Part shown: positions 1 to 5,580 of the stretch, in pieces
Layout of the letters: each line of letters begins with the position of its first letter
Numbering within the stretch: the stretch's first letter is position 1
From: Brevundimonas sp.
Lineage (GTDB): Bacteria > Pseudomonadota > Alphaproteobacteria > Caulobacterales > Caulobacteraceae
Assembly (NCBI GenBank): GCA_022712235.1
Contig: JALAGW010000354.1
Coordinates: 1-6,119, forward strand
Length of the DNA: 6,119 bases
Reading direction: 5' to 3'
Program-made: the position numbers and the translations under genes
The notes under the pieces: generated by a model
What the model was told of the DNA's origin: nothing
The model's database searches: none
Seen by the model: the letters and a program-made list of their open reading frames with translations, nothing else

Positions 1-1092
1 GAGGACGAGATGCGCGGGGTCCAGGGCCTGGCCAACATCGTCAACACCGCGGCCATCGCCCGTCCGGAAATCCTGGTCACGCCGCGACCGGACGAGGCGG
101 CGTTGCTGGGCGTCTCGGCGGGCGCCATCTCCCAGGCCGTGCGCGTCGCCACCATCGGCGACGTCGATCAGAACCTGCCCAAATACAATCTGGGCGACCG
201 CCAGATCCCGATCCGACTGCAACTGACCGAAGAGGCCCGCGAGGATCTGAACGTGCTGGAGAACCTGCGCGTGCCGACTTCGTCCGGCGCCTCGGTGCCG
301 CTCAGCGCCGTGGCCGACATCAGCTTCGGCGCCGGCCCGGCCACCGTCAGCCGTCAGGACCGCTCGCGCATCGCCTCGATCCGCGCCGAACTGGACGGCA
401 TCACCACGGGCGCCGCCGGTCAGGCCGTCAATCGCCTGCCCTCGGTCAAGAACCTGCCCGCCGGGGTGCGTCAGGTGCCGGCCGGCGACGCGGAGTTCAT
501 CCAGGAAATGCTGGTCGGCTTCGGCATCGCCTTCATCTCGGGCATCCTGCTGATGTACGCCGTCCTGACCCTGTTGTTCAAAAGCTTCGCCTATCCGGTC
601 ACCATCATGGCGGCCCTGCCCCTGGCCATCGGCGGCGCCTTCATCGGCCTGGTGATCGGCGGCAAGAGCTTCTCCATGTCGGCCCTGATCGGAGTGCTGA
701 TGCTGATGGGGATCGCGGCCAAGAACTCCATCCTTCTGGTCGACTACATCATCATCGCCGAGAAGGAGGGCGGTCTGAGCCGCCGCGAGGCCATCATGGA
801 CGCCGCCCACAAGCGGGCGCGCCCCATCCTGATGACCACCTTCGCCATGGGGGCCGGCATGGTGCCCATCGCCCTGGGCATCGGGGCCGACGTCGAATTC
901 CGCTCGCCCATGGCCATCGCCGTGCTGGGCGGTCTGATCTCCTCGACCTTCCTGTCCCTGCTCTACATCCCGGCCATCTTCACCATCGTCGACGACATCG
1001 CCGGCTGGGGTCGTCGGATGTTGAGCCGGATGTTCGCCGGGCAGCGCAGGCTGGCCGACGGCAGCCGACCGGGCGAGCCCCTTCACGACTAA
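1..1092 (+). CDS. RND-family (HAE1/AcrB-like) multidrug efflux pump, inner-membrane subunit, C-terminal part
   Basis: This is the C-terminal third of a proton-driven RND exporter, the inner-membrane part of a tripartite efflux complex. The frame is open from base 1 (Glu-Asp-Glu before the first ATG at 10), so the gene starts outside the window and that ATG is internal. The first ~165 residues are periplasmic porter/docking sequence. Five hydrophobic segments follow, at about 517-579, 592-660, 679-759, 823-888 and 910-999, matching TM8-TM12 of the family. The TM10 motif AAKNSILLVDY carries the Lys (721-723) equivalent to AcrB Lys940. The TM11 motif RPILMTT carries the Thr (835-837) equivalent to AcrB Thr978. 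Both belong to the proton relay; the paired TM4 aspartates lie outside the window. The protein ends in a short charged cytoplasmic tail at a TAA stop, 22 bases before a strong terminator. Substrate range cannot be inferred. The membrane-fusion partner is presumably upstream. Confidence 0.95.
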   Translation, partial: EDEMRGVQGLANIVNTAAIARPEILVTPRPDEAALLGVSAGAISQAVRVATIGDVDQNLPKYNLGDRQIPIRLQLTEEAREDLNVLENLRVPTSSGASVPLSAVADISFGAGPATVSRQDRSRIASIRAELDGITTGAAGQAVNRLPSVKNLPAGVRQVPAGDAEFIQEMLVGFGIAFISGILLMYAVLTLLFKSFAYPVTIMAALPLAIGGAFIGLVIGGKSFSMSALIGVLMLMGIAAKNSILLVDYIIIAEKEGGLSRREAIMDAAHKRARPILMTTFAMGAGMVPIALGIGADVEFRSPMAIAVLGGLISSTFLSLLYIPAIFTIVDDIAGWGRRMLSRMFAGQRRLADGSRPGEPLHD

Positions 1093-1114
1093 TCAGGGCG
1101 TCGCCAGCCCTACC

Positions 1115-1147
1115 AAGCCCCCGGAGCGCGATCTCCGGGGGCTTTTT
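1115..1147 (+). terminator. Intrinsic terminator of the RND pump gene
   Basis: A perfect 12-bp stem (AAGCCCCCGGAG at 1115-1126 with CTCCGGGGGCTT at 1133-1144) closes a 6-base loop. The stem's last two Ts run into a five-T tract (1143-1147). The T tract lies only on the + strand side, so the element is oriented for the RND gene, whose stop is 22 bases upstream. Confidence 0.93.
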
Positions 1148-1210
1148 CTTGGCCGCGATCATGCCGACGGAAGGGCGCCCCGGGCGACGCTCCTCATGGA
1201 GACAGGCTGG

Positions 1211-1248
1211 CAAAGAAAAAGGCGGCCCGGATTGCTCCGGACCGCCTT
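1211..1248 (-). terminator. Intrinsic terminator of the TonB-dependent receptor gene
   Basis: Read on the minus strand, a 12-bp stem (1237-1248 pairing with 1219-1230, loop 1231-1236) is followed by TTTTTCTTTG (1220-1211). The only imperfect position, 1226 against 1241, is a C/A mismatch on the + strand. In the minus-strand RNA it becomes a tolerated G-U pair, which supports minus-strand orientation. It lies 33 bases past the receptor's TGA stop and faces the RND terminator. Confidence 0.92.
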
Positions 1249-1281
1249 CTCGCTTCGCCGCTGGGCGAAGAGCGTTTGGTC

Positions 1282-3912
1282 TCAGTACTTAACCCGCAGG
1301 GTCGCGCCATAGGTACGGGGTTGGCCCATGAAGGCGTTGTAGGTCTGGGTGTCCAGGGCCGGGTTGAAGTAGGTGCCGTTCGGCTGGACCGTCGTCTGGA
1401 AGGCGGAACCTTGCAGCGGGGCGTTGATCGCCACCTGCTTGTATTCCTCGTCCGTCAGGTTCTGCGCCCAGATGTCCAGGGCCCAGCGCTCGTCTTCCGA
1501 GCCCAGGGTGATCCGGCCGTTCAGCAGGGTGAAGGCGTCCTGCATCTTGTAGGGCAGCAGGTCCGAGCCGGTGTTGTATTCGGTCGAGTACTTGGCCGAC
1601 AGGTTGAAGCCCACCTTCAGCCCGGCGCCGATCGACCGGTCAAAGGAGACCGAACCCGTGGCCGACCACTCCGGCGCGAACGAAGCCCGCGCGCCCGGCA
1701 GCAACGACAGCTGCGGGAAGTTGCCCGGATTGGTCAGGTCGCCGGCGGTGAAGTCGCCATACTTGGTGTCCGTGTAGGTGACGCCGCCGTTGAACGACAG
1801 GCCCTCGATCGGGGTGAACCAGACGAAGTCGGCGTCCACGCCCTGCGACTTCAGCTCAGGGATGGATTCGACCACGAAGGCCGTGCCCAGGAAGGTGTTG
1901 AGCTGGAAGTCCTCGAACTTCTGATTGAAGTAGGTGAGGTTCAGCAGGACCGTGCGGTTGAACAGAGTGTTCTTCAGGCCCAGCTCGAAGCTGTCGACGG
2001 TTTCCGACGGGAACAGCAGGGAGGCGGTCGGAGTGACGCCGGTCTGCACGCGGTCCAGGTTATAGCCGAACGACTTGTAGCCGCGGGCGTATGAGCCGTA
2101 GGCCATGACCGAGTCATTGAAGCGATAGGCCGCCTTGATGGTGCCGCTCAGCTCGCCGTCGTCGGTTTCTTCGTCAATGCGACGGTTGTCGAAGAAGGGG
2201 TTGGCCCAGGGCAGGCAGATGTTGCCGGCGACGCGCTGAGCGCTGGCCGCGGCCGCAGCAGGCGTAAGGCCGGCGCCGATGAAGGCGTTGGTCAGGTTTC
2301 CGACATTGCCCAGGGCGCCGCCGCAGGCCGCGCCGTTCGTGCCCAGGTTATCCTGAACGCCCTGCAGGCGCTTCTTGTCCTGAGTGTAGCGCAGACCCAG
2401 GGTGATATCGAACTGGTCGGTGACGTGCCAGGTGTTGTTGGTGAACAGGGCCAGCGAGTCTGAACGCTGGCTATAGTGATCCTGCACCCCATGCCCGACG
2501 CCGAAGCCCGGTCCGCTCGGCGCCAGGGGTCCCGAGGCCGACGTGCCTCCGTTCAGCAGACAGCCGGCCAGGAAGGTCGGCGTGGTGCCGGGTCGCGTTA
2601 GACAGCCGATGATGTTGCCGCTTTGCGGAATGACACCGCCGGTGCCGGCGTTCAGCTGCGACGAGATCAGCAACGACAGGAAGGGCGTGTAGCCGGCGCC
2701 ATACCAGTAGCTGTCGTCGCGGCTGATGTTCTCACGCGTGGCGAAGACGCCGACCAGCCAGTCCAGCTTGTCGGTCGAACCGGCCAGACGGAACTCCTGG
2801 GTCAGGTTGTCCAGCTCGAAGCCATAGCCGCCGTCGTCCACACGATACAGCAGGTCCGCCGTCGTATAGTCGAGGTCCATGGCGTTAATGCCCTCCCAGT
2901 TCCGCCAGGAGCTGACCGAGGTCAGGGTGGCGTTCCACGAGGGGATGTCGATGTTGGCTTCAGCCGAGAAGCCCATGTCTTCCATGGTCTGGCCCGTGCC
3001 GCGGTTGGCGTAGGCCGTGCGCGAGAAGGGCAGCGGGCCGAAACCGGTCGCAGGCGGTGTCTGCTGGCCGCCGACAGCGGTCACGGCGCCATAGGTCGGC
3101 CCCGTGCGGATCTGGGTGGAGACGCAGCAGTATTCGTCGCGCTTGGAGTAGTCGGCGATCAGGCGGATCGACACCTCGTCCGACGGCAGGATCAGCAGTT
3201 GACCGCGCGCGGTCCAGAAGTCCTGGTTCTGATCGTCCGTCTCCTGACGCGGACCGGCGCCGGTGACGACGTCATAGAAGCCGTCGCGCTCGCGCTTGGC
3301 CACATAGAGACGGCCCGCGATCTGATCGGTGATCGGACCCGTGACCGAACCGGCGACGCCCCAGGCGTTGAAATTGCCATAGGTCGCCTCGGCGTTGAAG
3401 CCGGGAGTGAAGGACGGGGCCTCGGTGATGATGTTGATGACGCCGGCCGAGGTGTTCTTGCCGAACAGGGTGCCTTGCGGCCCCTTCAGCACCTCGATGC
3501 GGCTCAGTTCGCCCAGGTCGCCGAAGCCGACGCCGTTGCGCGAGCGATAGACGCCGTCGATGACCACGCCGACCGAGCTTTCCAGGCCGGGGTTGTCGCC
3601 GACCGTGCCGACGCCGCGGATGCGCGCCGTGGTCGAGGCTTCCGACTGGGTCGAGGTGACCGTCATGCCCGGCGTCAGGATCTGCAAATCCTTGATGTCG
3701 CGCACCCCGGCCCCGTCCAGGGCTTCCTGCGACAGGGTCGTGACCACGATCGGCACGTCCTGCAGGTTCTGTTCGCGCTTCTGCGCGGTAACGATGATGT
3801 CGTCGATCGTGGTCGGACCATCCTGGGCGGAGGCGGCTCCGGCGAAGCCGAAGGCGACGGCGCCGACGACGGCGGCGGACGCCGTGCAGCAAAGGATATT
3901 GTTGAAACGCAT
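1282..3912 (-). CDS. TonB-dependent outer-membrane receptor
   Basis: This 876-residue protein is an outer-membrane active transporter energised by TonB-ExbB-ExbD. Residues 1-29 form a signal peptide with a probable cut after the ASA at 27-29. A TonB-box-like segment follows (DDIIVTAQKR, 37-46). The plug domain spans about 47-165, with the family signatures IRGVG (98-102), VVIDGVYRSR (116-125) and IEVLKGPQGTLFGKNTSAG (139-157). The rest is barrel, with large loops around 260-300 and 430-570. The protein ends in the usual NLTDEEY box and an aromatic final residue (LRVKY). Length is normal for the family. Cysteines occur in close groups (262/263, 437/451, 530/566), possibly disulfides in surface loops. 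The ATG at 3910-3912 is chosen because GGGGAG lies 7 bases upstream and the signal peptide starts there. Substrate is unknown: no siderophore, cobalamin or glycan gene is adjacent. Expression is probably monocistronic, ending at the terminator at 1211-1248. Confidence 0.95.
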   Translation of the reverse strand: MRFNNILCCTASAAVVGAVAFGFAGAASAQDGPTTIDDIIVTAQKREQNLQDVPIVVTTLSQEALDGAGVRDIKDLQILTPGMTVTSTQSEASTTARIRGVGTVGDNPGLESSVGVVIDGVYRSRNGVGFGDLGELSRIEVLKGPQGTLFGKNTSAGVINIITEAPSFTPGFNAEATYGNFNAWGVAGSVTGPITDQIAGRLYVAKRERDGFYDVVTGAGPRQETDDQNQDFWTARGQLLILPSDEVSIRLIADYSKRDEYCCVSTQIRTGPTYGAVTAVGGQQTPPATGFGPLPFSRTAYANRGTGQTMEDMGFSAEANIDIPSWNATLTSVSSWRNWEGINAMDLDYTTADLLYRVDDGGYGFELDNLTQEFRLAGSTDKLDWLVGVFATRENISRDDSYWYGAGYTPFLSLLISSQLNAGTGGVIPQSGNIIGCLTRPGTTPTFLAGCLLNGGTSASGPLAPSGPGFGVGHGVQDHYSQRSDSLALFTNNTWHVTDQFDITLGLRYTQDKKRLQGVQDNLGTNGAACGGALGNVGNLTNAFIGAGLTPAAAAASAQRVAGNICLPWANPFFDNRRIDEETDDGELSGTIKAAYRFNDSVMAYGSYARGYKSFGYNLDRVQTGVTPTASLLFPSETVDSFELGLKNTLFNRTVLLNLTYFNQKFEDFQLNTFLGTAFVVESIPELKSQGVDADFVWFTPIEGLSFNGGVTYTDTKYGDFTAGDLTNPGNFPQLSLLPGARASFAPEWSATGSVSFDRSIGAGLKVGFNLSAKYSTEYNTGSDLLPYKMQDAFTLLNGRITLGSEDERWALDIWAQNLTDEEYKQVAINAPLQGSAFQTTVQPNGTYFNPALDTQTYNAFMGQPRTYGATLRVKY

Positions 3913-3919
3913 AAGGCGA

Positions 3920-3925
3920 CTCCCC
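3920..3925 (-). promoter_or_regulatory. Ribosome binding site of the TonB-dependent receptor
   Basis: The minus strand reads GGGGAG, 7 bases before the ATG at 3910-3912. It is a strong Shine-Dalgarno sequence at good spacing and fixes the receptor's start. Confidence 0.8.
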
Positions 3926-3937
3926 GGCTCTATGCCC

Positions 3938-3954
3938 GGTCGCCCGCGGCGACC
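3938..3954. repeat. Short perfect hairpin just upstream of the receptor's ribosome binding site
   Basis: GGTCGCC (3938-3944) and GGCGACC (3948-3954) form a perfect 7-bp stem with a 3-base loop. The hairpin ends 12 bases before the Shine-Dalgarno sequence. There is no T tract, so it is not a terminator. In the receptor mRNA leader it could affect ribosome access or RNA stability, but no function is shown. Confidence 0.5.
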
Positions 3955-3968
3955 ATGGCGATTCCTGT

Positions 3969-4017
3969 CCCTGTCGATCCACGCTCATTGAACGGCGTGA
4001 ATTCTCCAATGACAGGG
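3969..4017. repeat. Nested inverted repeat in the receptor upstream region
   Basis: The outer arms CCCTGTC (3969-3975) and GACAGGG (4011-4017) are perfectly complementary. Between them lies an inner pair, CACGC (3980-3984) and GCGTG (3995-3999). The combined fold has an uneven internal loop (4 and 11 bases). It could be a leader RNA structure or a split operator. The arms are short enough that chance is a real alternative. Confidence 0.35.
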
Positions 4018-4035
4018 GTAAGCCAGGGTCGGGAC

Positions 4036-4112
4036 AGCGACAAGAAGCCGCCAAGCTGCGAACGGCGATTTCAGCCAACGTCGCTCTACGTGTGGCGAGA
4101 AAGCGACAAAAA
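4036..4112. repeat. Direct repeats plus a shared inverted arm upstream of the receptor
   Basis: AGCGACAAGAA (4036-4046) and AGCGACAAAAA (4102-4112) are direct repeats of 11 bases with one difference, offset by 66 bases. Between them, GTCGCT (4080-4085) is the exact reverse complement of the AGCGAC core. It can therefore pair with either flanking copy, giving two mutually exclusive 6-bp stems. The block lies in the gap between nhaA and the receptor gene. It could be a regulator binding region or an alternative-folding leader. I found no convincing -35/-10 pair here and no good terminator for nhaA. Confidence 0.4.
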
Positions 4113-4142
4113 CCGATTACGCAAGGTCAATATTATCAGCGT

Positions 4143-5354
4143 TCACTGCAAGATCTTGCCAGAAGACTCGCTTTCTCTTTGCCGCTGACGTCGCCCTGCA
4201 AGGTTCAGAATCACCGCCGCGGCCAGGGCCGACAGCACCGATCCGCCGATCACGCCCAACTTGACCTCGATCTGCTCAGGCGAGTCTACCGCGCCGGGGA
4301 AGGCCAGAACGCCGATAAACAGGCTCATGGTGAAGCCGATGCCGCACAGAAGGCTGACCCCGTAAAGCTGCAGCCAGCTCGCCCCCGAGGGCTTGTCGCC
4401 GATCTTCAACCTGGCGGCCAGCCAGGCGGCGCCGAAGACGCCGATCTGCTTGCCGAGGAAGAGGCCGAACGCGATGGCGATGACGAGGGGGGCGAAGGCC
4501 TGCTCCAGCGACAGACCGGCGAAGGAGACGCCCGCCTTGGCGAAAGCGAACAGCGGCAGGACCAGGAAGGCGACGTAAGGGTGCAGGTCGTGCATCGCCT
4601 CCTTCAGCGGGCTCTGCGAGGTTTCGCGACGCGGCTCGACCGGCACGATCATGGCGAAGGCCACGGCCGTCAGCGAAGTCGACAGACCGGACAGAACCGT
4701 CAGATACCAGACCGCGCCGAAGCCCAGCACCCAGAAGGGCCCGGCCAGACGCCGACGGCCGATCAGAGCCAGGGCGGCCAGCACGCCGACCACGCCCAAC
4801 AGGGGCAGCCACTGCACCCCTTGGCTGAACAGGACGGCGATCAGGGCGATGGCCCCCAGGTCGTCGACGATGGCCAGGGTCAGCAGGAAGACCCGCAGAG
4901 ACGCCGGCAGCCTCTTGCCCACCACCGCAAAGACGGCCAGGGCGAAGGCGATGTCGGTGGCCAGGGGAATGGGCCAGCCCTGCGACGGCCCGCCGAGCAT
5001 TCCGGCTACAGCGAGATAGACCAGCCCCGGAACCGCCATCCCGCCCAGAGCGGCGATGATCGGCAGGGCCAGCTTCTTGGGATTGCTCAGTTCGCCCTTG
5101 AGGATCTCGTATTTGATCTCCAGCCCGACCACGAGGAAGAAGACCGCCATCAGGCCTTCCTTGATCCAGTTGGAGATCGTCTCCTCCAGCCGCAGAGGGC
5201 CGACCTGAAGCACGTGGACGCTCTTCAGCCAGTAGAAATAGTCGCTGGCCCAGGGCGAGTTGGCGACGATCAGGGCGGCCATGGCGGCCAGGCCCAGGGC
5301 GGCGCCTGAGCCGGCTTCGGTCTTGAGAAAGTCGAGCGTGAGCTTCCTGGCCAC
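4143..5354 (-). CDS. nhaA: Na+/H+ antiporter NhaA
   Basis: This inner-membrane antiporter exports Na+ (or Li+) in exchange for protons, for sodium and alkaline-pH homeostasis. It is 403 residues from the GTG at 5352-5354. The reading frame extends six codons further, to a TTG at 5370-5372 with no ribosome binding site; that longer version (409 residues) is used for numbering here. Family hallmarks are present: ALMAVFFL-type TM2 with GLEIK (84-87), ATDIAFAL (138-145, Asp140 equivalent to E. coli Asp133), the ion-binding pair Asp170-Asp171 in AIVDDLGAI (E. coli Asp163/164), Lys308 in GKQIG (E. coli Lys300) and GIGFTMS (344-350) in TM11. Length and the hydrophobic pattern fit the 12-TM family. 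Two residues linked to pH response in E. coli differ: Arg81 is Tyr88 and His225 is Ser231. The C-terminus adds a short charged tail. The gene is divergent from selO and 230 bases upstream of the receptor. Confidence 0.97.
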   Translation of the reverse strand: MARKLTLDFLKTEAGSGAALGLAAMAALIVANSPWASDYFYWLKSVHVLQVGPLRLEETISNWIKEGLMAVFFLVVGLEIKYEILKGELSNPKKLALPIIAALGGMAVPGLVYLAVAGMLGGPSQGWPIPLATDIAFALAVFAVVGKRLPASLRVFLLTLAIVDDLGAIALIAVLFSQGVQWLPLLGVVGVLAALALIGRRRLAGPFWVLGFGAVWYLTVLSGLSTSLTAVAFAMIVPVEPRRETSQSPLKEAMHDLHPYVAFLVLPLFAFAKAGVSFAGLSLEQAFAPLVIAIAFGLFLGKQIGVFGAAWLAARLKIGDKPSGASWLQLYGVSLLCGIGFTMSLFIGVLAFPGAVDSPEQIEVKLGVIGGSVLSALAAAVILNLAGRRQRQRESESSGKILQ

Positions 5355-5360
5355 GGCGGT

Positions 5361-5364
5361 CTCC
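5361..5364 (-). promoter_or_regulatory. Ribosome binding site deciding the GTG start of nhaA
   Basis: The minus strand reads GGAG, followed by six bases (ACCGCC) and then GTG (5354-5352). The alternative TTG at 5370-5372 lies upstream of this site and has no purine-rich sequence in front of it. Starting at the GTG also places the first glycine-rich motif at a distance from the N-terminus similar to E. coli NhaA. Confidence 0.6.
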
Positions 5365-5384
5365 GAAATCAAAAGGACTGTCGT

Positions 5385-5412
5385 GGCGTCAGGTTATCGA
5401 CGGACGCCTGAC
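5385..5412. repeat. Overlapping inverted repeats between nhaA and selO
   Basis: GGCGTC (5385-5390) pairs with GACGCC (5403-5408), and the overlapping GTCAGG (5388-5393) pairs with CCTGAC (5407-5412). The two stems share bases and cannot form together. The element lies about 30 bases upstream of the nhaA start, within its likely 5' leader. It could be an operator or an RNA switch, or chance. Confidence 0.3.
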
Positions 5413-5490
5413 CGGATTCGCGCGTCGGACGACGGCGCCGGCCTGGCCCCGACACACGACAAGCGAAGCGGGACCTGATCTCTGCCTTTG

Positions 5491-5518
5491 AAAATAACCG
5501 ACCCGCCCGCAGGTTCAA
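5491..5518 (-). promoter_or_regulatory. Possible sigma-70-type promoter of nhaA
   Basis: The minus strand carries TTGAAC (5518-5513) as a -35, a 16-base spacer, and TATTTT (5496-5491) as a -10. This is the only AT-rich patch in the 226-base divergent gap. It would give a leader of roughly 130 bases. The match to consensus is moderate, and alphaproteobacterial promoters are hard to call by eye. No promoter for selO was recognised on the + strand. Confidence 0.3.
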
Positions 5519-5580
5519 GACCAGGTCGACCGCCGATGTTGCGGTTGCGAAACAGACGGCGAGCGCGCATCTGCCGCTTC

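Noticed and set aside
4125..4140. AT-rich TGATAATATTGACC on the minus strand as a Fur box for the receptor
   Set aside because: Only a half-site resembles the GATAAT repeat unit, there is no symmetric second half, and it lies over 210 bases from the receptor start at the end of nhaA.
3913..4142. nhaA and the receptor as one operon
   Set aside because: The gap is 230 bases, the functions are unrelated and the receptor has its own strong ribosome binding site. However, I could not find a clear nhaA terminator, so some read-through remains possible.
2623..4188. A 521-codon + strand open frame opposite the receptor gene, with smaller ones at 1276-2094 and 3560-3991
   Set aside because: These are antisense shadows of a clear TonB-dependent receptor. 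The translations have low-complexity R/G/V/D-rich composition and no domain or ribosome binding site, as expected from high-GC DNA.
4092..5309. A 405-codon + strand open frame opposite nhaA
   Set aside because: The Q/G/D/H-rich translation is typical of the antisense of a hydrophobic membrane protein gene. The minus strand encodes an unmistakable NhaA.
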